Shown: positions 17,648 to 25,831, counted from the stretch's first letter. The stretch: 64,000 nt of DNA from DASRDE01 sp035938175 (GCA_035938175.1 DASZHD010000060.1:124001-188000), one strand, 5' to 3'. The notes: generated by a model from the sequence alone, not told the origin. Program-made: numbers and translations.

Positions 17648-19190
17648 ACAAGCGGGCGAACGCCTCGAGTTGTTCTTGAATGGGCTGCGGAACTCCGAGT
17701 TCAAGTAATAGTGTTGCCAATGCCGCGCCATTATCAAACGTCTTGAACCATTTGCCCTTGTTCGCTGCTCTTGCGACGGCATTGCGCACGTCACTTTCTG
17801 GAGCGAATGCTACGATAGCCTCCCAAGTCGGATCCGGACCGTTTTCGCCCAACTCGCGGCGAACCTCATCCAGGGTGTATCGTTCGTCTTTTTGTGGGAC
17901 TGACATTAGCCGCGGAAGTTGGTCGAAGGGAAGATGTGTCGCAACAGCATGCTCGATGTTAATGACTCGCTGCCAAACGAAGCACCTTGTTTTCTGCCGC
18001 ACACGATCGCGAAAGCCGGTATGCTTAGTCTCATTATCGATGAAAAGCCCGATATCCATCCCGGTATCCGCGAGTGTTTCTGCAAGCGTAAGGCATTGAG
18101 GTTGACCCTCTCCTTCGATCAGGTGAATACCGCTGTTATGCAGCGATTTCCCGAGAAGTTGCGGCAGCATCACAGACAAGAAGCCACGTTCAGTCGGACC
18201 TTCGCATACGATCGCAATCGGCGAGAAGATGGCCTCGGCGTCCATCTTAAAGAGAGCCTTTATGGGCTCACCTGTCAGCGCTATTGGCGCGCGGCCTTTT
18301 TCAACGCGCCAAGTACAGGTTTCGGCCAACTCTTCCAGCATGGTAGGTGAGTGTGTGGTGATGAATCCTTGACCACGTCGGCTAAGTCTTACGATATTCC
18401 CTGCCGCGATGCGCTGGCTGAATGGCTCTAAGCCACGCTCGGGTTCCTCAAGTAAAACAATAGCTTGTTCCGGCGCTGCGCGGGCGAGAATGCTGAAGGT
18501 GACAAGGGCTCGCGTGCCGCTGCCACTTAAACCGATGGGAATCGCAGTGTTTGGGTCGTCGCCTCGCACAAGTTCCACCATCGAAACTAAATCTGTACCT
18601 TGCGGGGAGACTAATCCCAGGTCAATATTGTCAGGAAACCCGTCCGTTTGGAACGCGTCCTCCAACTCATCAACGACCTTAATGGTAGGCTCAGTGAGTT
18701 CGAGCGCGCGTTCCACATCATCCAACGCAACCCGAACCGAACCCCGTAAGTCCGCCATGTTGAACTGCCGCCCAAGAAGGCTCGACGGTCCAATGCGGAG
18801 CGCGCGAACACTTGATGAATCATCACTAATCCGCAACATGCCAATACGGCGACGCAAGCTTAAAGTGAATGCAGCGGTCTCGCCGTTGGGTACGAGAAGT
18901 TCGTGCAGAACTTCAAAGTCGGGTGTGCCGGTGACACGAACGCGCAAGACTTGCTCACGGCCAGCCTCAGGTAAGTCGTGCAGCGTACCATCGGCAGCAA
19001 GACCGAAGAACGACAGCGACTTTCCATCTTTGGCGAGTATGTCGAGATCCAAATCACCGATCAAAGCCTCAATTTCAAAGCCATCGTTCACTTTACGTTT
19101 GAAATAATCGAACTCGGAGCGGGGACCAGGAGCAGCCTGTACTAAGAGAAGAGCGATTGCCGATAGAATCGTCGACTTGCCGCTGTCAGC
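17637..19190 (-). pseudogene. gajA: OLD-family ATPase/TOPRIM nuclease (GajA-like), N-terminus separated by inversion
   Basis: The frame begins mid-gene with 'ADSGKSTILSAIALLL', the second half of Walker A, and runs 517 residues to the stop. It has the ABC signature 'LSGSGTRALV', Walker B 'AIVLLEEPERG', H-loop 'ITTHSP', then a TOPRIM nuclease domain with 'IVCEGPTERGF' and 'GLFIDNE'. The first 33 residues (start and 'HPGLNVLVGF') are at 12279-12377 on the plus strand; joined, the P-loop reads G-F-A-D-S-G-K-S-T, a perfect match. The only start within this fragment is a GTG at 19091, which would give a protein without Walker A. The intact ancestor would be about 550 residues, typical for GajA. 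Confidence 0.8.
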
Positions 19191-19788
19191 AGCGCTCCCG
19201 TCGAACCAAGCGGTCTGCGATGACTGCGCCGGTGTTAATTGCGTACCGCACGAAGTCGTCGACCACGGATATGATTTGTTGCCCGATCGGCGACGTCACC
19301 TCATTCAGTCCATCGACGAAGATCAGCCGGCGCACATTCGCCGGCAGAATGTCCAGGGCGCGCGTCGAGAAGCCCGTTAAGCCTACGCTCGAGAAAAGGT
19401 AGTCCATACGTACGTCAGAATTCTCGAGCGCGCTCCACTCGTCATAATTTTTCTGAGTCCAATTCCGTAAATCGATAATGGTCGGAATGACAGTGTCGCT
19501 AAGTATTTGCTCAGCAAGGCGCCGTAAAATTACAGTCTTCGCAGCACCGCCGCGGCTCGATAATATCACTCGACCATGGATCATCGCACGCGTAACGAGA
19601 TCGGTTATATCGCTAGATTCCGTCGCGTATTTCGCTCGAAACAGATCCTCATAGCTGCCGCTCCAGGCAATCGCATTTGAAAATGCTGGCTCAAGAGGAG
19701 GTTCGGATTTCTTTTTCAGATAATCGCGAACTGAACTGCGCAGCTGCTCTGCATTATATGCCACAGTCAAACCGCCGCTTCGAGGCAT
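19186..19788 (-). pseudogene. NACHT NTPase N-terminal half, truncated by inversion
   Basis: A 200-codon frame starting 14 bp after the nucleosidase gene. After an alpha-helical start it has the NACHT NTPase core: P-loop 'GRVILSSRGGAAKT', and Walker B 'RLIFVDGLNEV' with the small-residue context typical of NACHT. It ends abruptly at 'VIADRLVRRERC' in a stop created by the junction. The continuation ('PERWTIATVKPLSD', helical domains, about 478 residues) is at 12381-13820 on the plus strand, giving an ancestral protein of roughly 680 residues. NACHT proteins act as oligomerising sensors in antiphage defence; the truncated form has no sensor domain. Confidence 0.8.
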
Positions 19789-19802
19789 CGGTGGTGCATG
19801 TC

Positions 19803-20660
19803 CTATCCCCCGCCATGTGTGGTCTTTGAAGAAACCACCGCCAGGAGATCTTCCGCAATAAAACGTCCGAATGCAACAGCAGCACTAGCGGCATACGGTG
19901 TCCAGCCCTGTCGGTCCCGATCAGCCTCCTTGGCATCGACAAAATCCGAAATGCCTCTGATCGTTAAAAACTGCGGATTATAGTGCACGGATCCCCGAGC
20001 GGCGAATACCTGATAGGCGACGCCAAACGATTCCGTCTCGAACACAACGGCCTTATCATAGAGTTCGAGCATCTCTTTCTGATAATCGCTGTCCCAATCC
20101 GAGAGCACCTTTTCGCCCGCGGCGATATTCCCGAGCACAACGGCCGGCTTCTTGTCGGTTTTATCGGGCCGTGGAACGCCAATCCACTCATGCCATTCAT
20201 TGCGTCGGCGCAACGGCGCTACGAACTGTTCGCGCAGATACACGGAAGGATGGTCGTGCGCAACCTTCCTTGGCAAGTTCTTCCCCTCTTTGAGTTTGCG
20301 AAATTCCGTATAGTCGATAAAGTCGCCGACAATTACATCGCCAAGATTCGTCTTTTCACGCCCGATGTTGCCGCCGTCCAATGCGCCACCAGCCGTCCCG
20401 ATTAGAAAAATGAATTGCGGACGCCAATCTTCGATAATTTGCGTCGTTGCGCGGCTTGCCGGTACGTTCGTCCGATCAGAGGCCTGTCGCAGAATCAAGT
20501 CATACTGCTTGTTCGCCGACTTCTTTGTGGCGAAGTACATTTGATGGATACGTTCTCCAGTGCCGAGCACGCGTTGCGCCGACTCGAACTCCTCCGGCGT
20601 GATCGTCAAGAAGGCAATTGTGGCAGAGCCTAATTGCCCGGTTAGTGGCTGTTCATTCAC
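19803..20660 (-). CDS. PNP-family nucleosidase, probable effector of the NACHT system
   Basis: A 285-residue phosphorylase/nucleosidase of the PNP_UDP_1 fold: 'IFLIGTAGGALDGG' near the phosphate-site strand, 'LGDVIVGDFIDYTEF', 'VFETESFGVAYQVF' holding the ribose-binding Glu, and 'FLTIRGISDFVDAKE' with the catalytic Asp. Family members split nucleosides, MTA/SAH or, in defence, cellular nucleotides. I chose GTG 20660 because the upstream extension is Arg/Pro-rich and crosses a dyad-rich regulatory region. The gene is followed 14 bp later by the NACHT gene, and before the inversion the deaminase-like gene came after that, so all three form one operon. Confidence 0.8.
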   Translation of the reverse strand: MNEQPLTGQLGSATIAFLTITPEEFESAQRVLGTGERIHQMYFATKKSANKQYDLILRQASDRTNVPASRATTQIIEDWRPQFIFLIGTAGGALDGGNIGREKTNLGDVIVGDFIDYTEFRKLKEGKNLPRKVAHDHPSVYLREQFVAPLRRRNEWHEWIGVPRPDKTDKKPAVVLGNIAAGEKVLSDWDSDYQKEMLELYDKAVVFETESFGVAYQVFAARGSVHYNPQFLTIRGISDFVDAKEADRDRQGWTPYAASAAVAFGRFIAEDLLAVVSSKTTHGGG

Positions 20661-20822
20661 TGGCGGGCAAAATCCACGAACAAAGATGTTCCTCCTCGGC
20701 AAGGAGAGGCAGCGCTCCCGTGCCCGTAGGGCTCCTAAGGTCGACTGGCGCGCCACCGCTTGGTTCTTGGCCGGAAGGTTCAACGCTCCCTTAAATACCG
20801 CCACGCTGCGCGTAAGGTACAG

Positions 20823-20869
20823 CACCGATGTGCCATATGGCCGGCACGGCTGCCGGCTTGCGATCGGTG
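20823..20869. promoter_or_regulatory. Nested dyad in the divergent region upstream of the PNP gene
   Basis: Outer arms CACCGAT (20823-20829) and ATCGGTG (20863-20869) enclose inner arms GCCGGCA (20840-20846) and TGCCGGC (20851-20857) with a CGGC loop. Both inner arms contain GCCGGC, the recognition sequence of NgoMIV, whose homologue is encoded next door. It may be an operator or an mRNA leader hairpin for the nucleosidase/NACHT operon. Confidence 0.5.
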
Positions 20870-20904
20870 TCAAGGCGATCTTATCGTCAAAGCGGGGTTC
20901 CCTT

Positions 20905-20930
20905 GTCCGCCGCCTGCCGTGCCGGCGGAC
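20905..20930. promoter_or_regulatory. Inverted repeat upstream of the small RHH gene
   Basis: GTCCGCCG (20905-20912) and CGGCGGAC (20923-20930) are perfect 8-bp arms around a 10-nt spacer that also contains part of a GCCGGC site (20921-20926). It sits 30 bp ahead of the ribbon-helix-helix gene, so it is a natural candidate for its autoregulatory operator. Confidence 0.5.
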
Positions 20931-20959
20931 TTGAAATGCGAGCATTAGAAGATAGCGCA

Positions 20960-21136
20960 ATGGAAACACAGGAGCGCCGTTCACTCACCCGACACCGCAT
21001 TGAGATCAAGGTTTCCGAGGAACAAAAAACCCTCATTGCCGAAGCCGCGGCATTAGCGAAGCAAGGCATGTCCGAATTTGTCAGGGCTGCCGCAGAATCT
21101 GCGGCGAAAGAGCTTATTTTCAAGAACCGGCATTAA
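20960..21136 (+). CDS. Ribbon-helix-helix protein, DUF1778/TacA-like
   Basis: A 58-residue protein: basic start 'SLTRHRIEIKVSEEQKTLI' and helices 'EAAALAKQGMSEFVRAAA', which match the RHH domain of DUF1778 (TacA-type) antitoxins. Known members have a longer C-terminal tail that neutralises a GNAT toxin; here the protein ends soon after the RHH domain and no acetyltransferase gene follows. It therefore more likely acts as a free-standing repressor of the region between the defence operons. Start ATG 20960 has GAAGA ahead; ATG 20937 in the same frame is an alternative. Confidence 0.65.
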   Translation: METQERRSLTRHRIEIKVSEEQKTLIAEAAALAKQGMSEFVRAAAESAAKELIFKNRH

Positions 21137-21182
21137 TACAGTGAAGTGGATACTCACTCTGGATCACGTAGGCGCTCGCCGG

Positions 21183-22079
21183 TCAAATCAGTAGGTCGAG
21201 AACCAAATCGGCGATGTCGCGGATTCGCCTACCTTCAACGATGGTATTCAGCATGTCCAGCTGGTCCTCGTTGCCGGTCGCCGTTAGCGCCTCTCGAAGT
21301 TCCGGCAGGGCGGTGTGGTAAACGAAATCTACATCACCCGTTCCCAGCGCTAGCGAAGATAGTCTCGTAGGAAGTGGTTCCGCTGTCACGGCTACGATGG
21401 AGGGGGCGCGGCCTTTTCGGTTTCGCAAAAGGTTCAGCGCTTCAGTCCGGGTGTTCTGCGCGCGGTCGGAACGCATCGTGATCTTGCACGACACGCTGGC
21501 ATGCAGGAGCGGATGCCTCTTCGATAGCTGTGCGTCATCGAGCAGCGGCGACAGATTGGCTACATGCACGTCCGGATTGCGGCCAAGGCCTTCGCCCGCT
21601 ATGGGAGTTCGATAAACGACGATGTCTGGGACGACGAGATACTGCTCAGAAAATATCGTCCGCAGTTCCTTGTTGGCCTCCAGAGCGCTTCGAATATCGT
21701 TCAGGTGTGCGTATTGGTCGAAATGAGAGGCCGGGTACTCGGTTTTCCATTGCCACTCGCCGGGTCGCAGATCGGCGCCGAGTTGGAAACCTGCCTGCAA
21801 GAAGTCACGCACGGCAAACTGGAACAGCTTGCCGGAATCCTGGGGCGGTTGTGTGCCGGCGAAGGGGCCGGGAAGACGCGACGCCCACTCCCAGGCAATT
21901 TTGATCGAAGAAGCATTGTCGACGTCGGCGACGCTTACCGCTCCCTCCATTGAGGAAGGCAGGTTCTTTCGTATCGATTCTTTCAGCTTCTCGAGCGGCT
22001 TTACCCAAAGTATCTCACTCTTGATGCGGGCCAAGAACGCCGCGCGGGCTTCAGCCAGTTTCGGCAACATGTCGTTCAT
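21183..22079 (-). CDS. NgoMIV-family type II restriction endonuclease
   Basis: A 298-residue endonuclease, close to the 286 residues of NgoMIV. The active site is visible as 'PDIVVY', then 'SCK' and a Glu 14 residues after that Lys ('SCKITMRSDRAQNTRTE'), the PD...SxK...E layout of the NgoMIV/Cfr10I group. The following 'LNLLRNRKGRAPSIVAVT' and 'LALGTGDVDFVYH' are characteristic of NgoMIV. The expected target is GCCGGC. The ATG at 22079 overlaps the Vsr stop codon (ATGA); the longer frame is inside Vsr. It is the last gene of a four-gene minus-strand operon with its methyltransferase. Confidence 0.85.
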   Translation of the reverse strand: MNDMLPKLAEARAAFLARIKSEILWVKPLEKLKESIRKNLPSSMEGAVSVADVDNASSIKIAWEWASRLPGPFAGTQPPQDSGKLFQFAVRDFLQAGFQLGADLRPGEWQWKTEYPASHFDQYAHLNDIRSALEANKELRTIFSEQYLVVPDIVVYRTPIAGEGLGRNPDVHVANLSPLLDDAQLSKRHPLLHASVSCKITMRSDRAQNTRTEALNLLRNRKGRAPSIVAVTAEPLPTRLSSLALGTGDVDFVYHTALPELREALTATGNEDQLDMLNTIVEGRRIRDIADLVLDLLI

Positions 22080-22471
22080 GACGTCGCCGTAGCATAGCGT
22101 CGCGCAATACTTTTGCACGCGGCAGGAAAAGCAGCAATCTGGCATGTCCAGAGCGTCAATGTATCAACACCCATTTCCTTAAGTCGTTCGAGGGCGTTAG
22201 TGTCTCGAGCGATATTCCTTGCAATCTTTTGTTGCCAGAAGTCGGCGTTCGTTTTGGCTTGACGTCCTCGGTCGCATCCGTGACCGTGCCAAAAGCAGCC
22301 ATTCACGAAGATGGCTAAGCGAAGTCGGCCAATGTAAAGGTCCGGCCGGCCCGGTAAGTCGCGGCGATGAAGGCGATATCGAACGCGTTGGGCAGAAAGG
22401 AGTCTGCGGACGAGCAACTCCGGCTGCGTGTCGCGTGAGCGCACACGCGACATCTGCTCCGACTTATTCAT
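22076..22471 (-). CDS. vsr: Very short patch repair endonuclease (Vsr)
   Basis: A 131-residue Vsr protein: 'MSRVRSRDTQPELLVRRLL' start, 'GRPDLYIGRLRLAIFVNGC' and 'FWHGHGC' with the catalytic Asp and His residues, and the C-terminal 'FWQQKIARNIARD' and 'LTLWTC'. Vsr nicks next to T:G mismatches that arise when 5-methylcytosine deaminates, and so repairs damage caused by the adjacent C5 methyltransferase. It overlaps HNH upstream by eight bases and the REase downstream by four bases. All zinc-binding His/Cys positions that I can judge are present, so it should be active. Confidence 0.9.
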   Translation of the reverse strand: MNKSEQMSRVRSRDTQPELLVRRLLSAQRVRYRLHRRDLPGRPDLYIGRLRLAIFVNGCFWHGHGCDRGRQAKTNADFWQQKIARNIARDTNALERLKEMGVDTLTLWTCQIAAFPAACKSIARRYATATS

Positions 22472-23084
22472 CCTTAAAGACAGAGAGAAGGAAACTCAGT
22501 ATCTGTTTCTGCTCGTGGCGCGGAAGCCGACGTACTTGTGCCATGACCTTTGGGACTACCGGCCGATCCGGGCCAATGTCGGACTCGGCCTCATTGCATC
22601 GGGAACACAGCGTGAAGCAATTTTCGACAGTCGCGTTGCCGCCCTGTGAATGCGCTTGATTGTGCGCGACGTGCAGTTTTACGACACGTCCATCTTCATA
22701 GTGGTCTCCTCGAGCCAAAGCACAATTCTGACACGTATACGCATCTCGAAAGAGCACTTCACCTCTGACTCGACCGGAGATGCGTGGCCCTTTTCTTGCT
22801 TCGCGCCAGGGTTGTTTCGGGAAGATATATTGGCCGGGGCTTAATTCTTTTCGATCGTGATGACTGAGTACGGTATATCCACCGTACTGTGGCTCCCTCA
22901 GAGAGCGAAGGCGCCTCGTCCAACTGTCGGTCCGCTCTTCGCCCAACATTCGCCGCAAGGATTCGTTATCAAATACCCGGTCCGGGTGTTTCATAAGGAA
23001 TTCCAGCAGGCGAATCCGATCGCTTATGCGATGTCTAGGATGCGACTGGGATTCGCTTTTCGGGCTTCTTTGTTTTTTCGGCAC
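22464..23084 (-). CDS. HNH endonuclease in the R-M operon
   Basis: A 206-residue protein with a C-terminal HNH nuclease: 'RDAYTCQNC' (first zinc pair), 'HVAHNQAHSQGGNATVENC' core with the HNH residues, and 'CSRCN' (second zinc pair). The N-terminal part ('LLEFLMKHPDRVFDNESLRRML') looks like a winged helix used to recognise DNA. The GTG start lies 50 bp inside the methyltransferase gene and the stop overlaps vsr. HNH proteins of this type accompany several C5-methyltransferase systems, as extra nucleases or nicking subunits. Its role beside a complete NgoMIV-type nuclease is unclear. Confidence 0.8.
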   Translation of the reverse strand: MPKKQRSPKSESQSHPRHRISDRIRLLEFLMKHPDRVFDNESLRRMLGEERTDSWTRRLRSLREPQYGGYTVLSHHDRKELSPGQYIFPKQPWREARKGPRISGRVRGEVLFRDAYTCQNCALARGDHYEDGRVVKLHVAHNQAHSQGGNATVENCFTLCSRCNEAESDIGPDRPVVPKVMAQVRRLPRHEQKQILSFLLSVFKDE

Positions 23085-24171
23085 GACTGATTAGCAAGGA
23101 CTTAAGATGTCGAGCGATCGAAGCGGCAAGTTTTACCGGGACGGCGTTACCGATCTGCTTTGCAACCTGCACGTTGGAGCCAACGAAGATGAATTCGTCG
23201 GAAAACGTTTGAAGCCGCGCTGCTTCTCTGATCGTGATTGGCCGATGCGCTTTCGGATGAAGGTAGCGACCTTTTTCCGGCTTGAAGAACTCAGTGCGGA
23301 TGGTTGGTGCCGGTTCATCCCACCACATGCGCCCGAAAACGTCTGTACTCCCAGTCTTCTTTTTTTGCCAGCACTTCGGCGTCAGATCCAAGCGCTTTTT
23401 CATTAGGTCGAAACGATTACCCCCTTCGGGGACGCATCTATAGCGTTCCAGCGAGGTTGGTAAGGGATTGCGACCGATGTGCCAATTCTTTCCGTCTGGT
23501 TTCAACGGCAGATTCTCGATTGCATCGCGCACGGTCATACGTTCTAGCGTCTCCGGCGGCAGCGTCGGGGTACCAATACGACTTCCGATGATGATTGCAC
23601 GCTTGCGGTTCTGGGGAACACCGTAGAACGCGGCATTCAGTACGCCGGACGCTATTTCGTACCCGTGTCCTAAGCGCTTCACGTGTAACCGAAGACGATC
23701 GAATTCCTCGGACTTCAAAATCTCCGGGACATTCTCAATTACAAAAATCTTCGGCTGCAGGGTATCAAGGATGCGCACGTAGTGTTTCCACAGTTTGTTG
23801 CGCGGGTCGTTATAGTCCCAGTCGTTCATGCGTCCAAGCGGGGAAAAGCCTTGGCACGGGGGACCGCCGACAAGAACGTCAATTTCCGGCGTTTCGAAGC
23901 TCAGCGGCTGACCTGCAACACTTTTTCCGCTCCACATAAGCGTGGCATCGCGACGAATGACGGTGACGTCCTCTATGGGGCACGCTAAAACATGATCGCC
24001 GAAATTGGCGGCGTACGTCTGCGCCGCCCACCGATCGAATTCGACGGCGGCGACCGGCGTGAAGCCAGCGCGGCGGAAGCCCTCAGTGATACCGCCAGCT
24101 CCCGCGAAGAGGTCAGCCAGGTACAGGCTCGTCCCTTCGGTCACGTTTACAGCTGATTCGCCCTTGTCCAC
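23035..24171 (-). CDS. DNA (cytosine-5) methyltransferase of the NgoMIV-type system
   Basis: A 378-residue C5 methyltransferase with all main motifs in order: I 'LADLFAGAGGITEGF', IV 'GGPPCQGFSPLGR' with the catalytic Cys, VI 'FVIENVPEIL', VIII 'GVPQNRKRAIIIGSR', IX 'PITIREAARLQTF' and X 'QIGNAVPVKLA'. It modifies cytosine and protects the host from the restriction enzyme three genes downstream. The GTG start has GGGGATA ahead. Target specificity cannot be read from the sequence alone, but the partner enzyme suggests GCCGGC. Confidence 0.92.
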   Translation of the reverse strand: MDKGESAVNVTEGTSLYLADLFAGAGGITEGFRRAGFTPVAAVEFDRWAAQTYAANFGDHVLACPIEDVTVIRRDATLMWSGKSVAGQPLSFETPEIDVLVGGPPCQGFSPLGRMNDWDYNDPRNKLWKHYVRILDTLQPKIFVIENVPEILKSEEFDRLRLHVKRLGHGYEIASGVLNAAFYGVPQNRKRAIIIGSRIGTPTLPPETLERMTVRDAIENLPLKPDGKNWHIGRNPLPTSLERYRCVPEGGNRFDLMKKRLDLTPKCWQKKKTGSTDVFGRMWWDEPAPTIRTEFFKPEKGRYLHPKAHRPITIREAARLQTFSDEFIFVGSNVQVAKQIGNAVPVKLAASIARHLKSLLISRAEKTKKPEKRIPVAS

Positions 24172-24398
24172 AATCTATCCCCACCTCGACCACAAGATTT
24201 TGTGTCCGAACGCACGTTCGCCGCTAGGGCTGTGGAAATCCCTCCCGAAAGTAAGGAAGCGATGGCGAGCCAACGCCATCGCTCTATCACCAGAGGCGGG
24301 GGCCACCGGAACGGCCGCGACCACCTAGTCTTCAAAGCTCGCGTTCGCACCGGCTTCTTCCGCCTCCTTCGGCCGCACCGCGGCACGGAAACACTACC

Positions 24399-24614
24399 AT
24401 GAGGAAGCAGCATCAGCCCGGTTTAGACGGGCGGCACCGCGATCTTAACGGCGAGATCCATCGAAAGCGCAGCGATACGCTGATCGGCACTCTTCGCAAA
24501 GAGTATCCCGGCTTCGCGCCCGATGTGCGTGCTGACATGAAACTCGGAAATTATCTCGATCGCAACGGATACGATTCGTTGGACGACGCGCTGCGGCACA
24601 AGCGTAGAACCTAA
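24399..24614 (+). CDS. Small hypothetical protein
   Basis: A 71-residue basic protein. The core 'RHRDLNGEIHRKRSDTLIGT' followed by 'LRKEYPGFAPDVRADMKLGN' is a pattern that I have seen in short uncharacterised proteins of mobile regions (form 'GEI.RKH.NT....LRK.YG'), with no known role. It is divergently oriented from the methyltransferase. It has no signal or membrane segment. Confidence 0.6.
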   Translation: MRKQHQPGLDGRHRDLNGEIHRKRSDTLIGTLRKEYPGFAPDVRADMKLGNYLDRNGYDSLDDALRHKRRT

Positions 24615-24658
24615 ATCGGAGAGGGCTCGCGGGCCCGTTTTTAGTGAATGCGCAACAT

Positions 24659-25048
24659 TTAACATTGGATGTGGTTCCAGCGATTTAGAGCTTTGTCGTC
24701 GGCTTTCCGCGGGTCGCCTGGCCGTCCTATGGCGACGGCATCGAACACCCGAGTACCGCCGGTAGTCGCCGCCAAGACCTTGGGTTCCAAACATGCTGTG
24801 CATTCGGTTGCAATTTTTGCGCGAACGATTAGCTCGCGTGGGTCTTGTCCTATCTGGTTTTCGCCCTACCGTATGCGTCGGACTTGGACACGCGGCACAT
24901 CACAGACTGTCGCGATGCCTTCGATTCGGAGATCAAGAGCTTTCGCCACGCCTTCAGGCGCGTTGTCTTCCCATGCTTCCATCAGGGCGTCCGCGGTCAC
25001 AACTGTTGGCGCTTCGCCCTCAACCGTTAGTTCGTAAAGCGGTATCAA
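24659..25048 (-). pseudogene. Small gene interrupted by one in-frame TAG
   Basis: Read on the minus strand from TTG 25048 (AAAGG ahead), the frame gives a protein-like 60 residues ('IPLYELTVEGEAPTVVTADA', '..DNAPEGVAKALDLRIEGI', 'RVQVRRIR') to a TAG at 24866-24868. It then continues in the same frame for another 68 codons ('NQIGQDPRELIVRAKIATEC', 'GGTRVFDAVAIGRPGDP', 'ADDKALNRWNHIQC') to a TAA at 24659. Both halves look like real coding sequence, so one amber mutation or a read-through site lies between them. The full protein would be about 128 residues. No family recognised. Confidence 0.5.
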
Positions 25049-25181
25049 GTCTTTAGGAGCCTTTCAGTTGGGAGTGACTGAAGTTTTCTTACTGCCCGCA
25101 GAAGGAAAGAGGGCGGTTAGTTGCCCAGTAAAAACGAATGGGAAACCCCATGCCGGCTCATGACATTTCGGCTTTCGGCTC

Positions 25182-25691
25182 GTGATTATCAAAGCCTATG
25201 GTCTCTTTTGGCGCAGGGACGAAATCTATTGGACTCCCGGCGCCGGAAATAAGAGTGAGTTATCCGACCAATTCCGTCTGCTGGGCCGCAGAGGCAAGAA
25301 CAAGCCGGGGCTCCGCGTTTGCGACTTTCGCACGCAGCGGGGCATCTATATCCTCTACGGTGATCTCGGCGCGCACTATGTCGGTCTCACAAGGCAACAA
25401 GACCTAGGGAAGCGCCTGAAAGACCATACGAGCGATGAACACTATGACCGATGGGATCGCTTCAGTTGGTTCGGCTTTCGTTCCGTTCTTGGCGGAAAGG
25501 ACGCCTACGGTTTCCATAAGCTCAAGCAGATGCCGAAGATGCACCTTGCCAATCCAAGCGCAGTAATTGGAGATATAGAAGCGCTGCTTATAAAGGCAAT
25601 GGCGCTGCGAAACAAGTCTAACATGAATTTCACCAACGCGTTGAAATGGGAGCAGATTCGTCTAGACGAAATTGATAAATTCTGTTCCTAG
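25182..25691 (+). CDS. GIY-YIG domain protein
   Basis: A 169-residue protein with a GIY-YIG nuclease core: 'QRGIYILYGDLGAHYVGLT' gives the two Tyr strands, 'LGKRLKDHTSDEHYDRWDR' has the Arg of the active-site helix, and 'GDIEALLIKAMALRNKSN' supplies the metal-binding Glu and the Asn-containing C-terminal part. The GIY-YIG family cuts DNA in repair, homing and defence. In front of it is an unassigned N-terminal extension of about 50 residues. It is alone on its strand between two small accessory genes, with a GTG start. Confidence 0.75.
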   Translation: MIIKAYGLFWRRDEIYWTPGAGNKSELSDQFRLLGRRGKNKPGLRVCDFRTQRGIYILYGDLGAHYVGLTRQQDLGKRLKDHTSDEHYDRWDRFSWFGFRSVLGGKDAYGFHKLKQMPKMHLANPSAVIGDIEALLIKAMALRNKSNMNFTNALKWEQIRLDEIDKFCS

Positions 25692-25831
25692 TTGCCGATT
25701 CATTGGTGTTTACAATCAGCAAACAAGTCGCTGCGAAACGCGGAGTATTTGAGATCGTAGACCCTCAGCGCACTCCGACGGGTACGTGAGTTGCTTCCAT
25801 GTGTGCGCCCTGTGCTTGGAATGTGTAGAGA

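Noticed and set aside
12279..19788. Invertible promoter or site-specific inversion system
   Set aside because: No long inverted repeat at the break points and no dedicated invertase gene nearby; only 2-3 bp are shared, so a programmed switch is not supported, although not excluded.
20661..20984. N-terminal extension of the PNP protein
   Set aside because: Low-complexity basic sequence that crosses two dyads and the divergent promoter; the family fold begins after GTG 20660.
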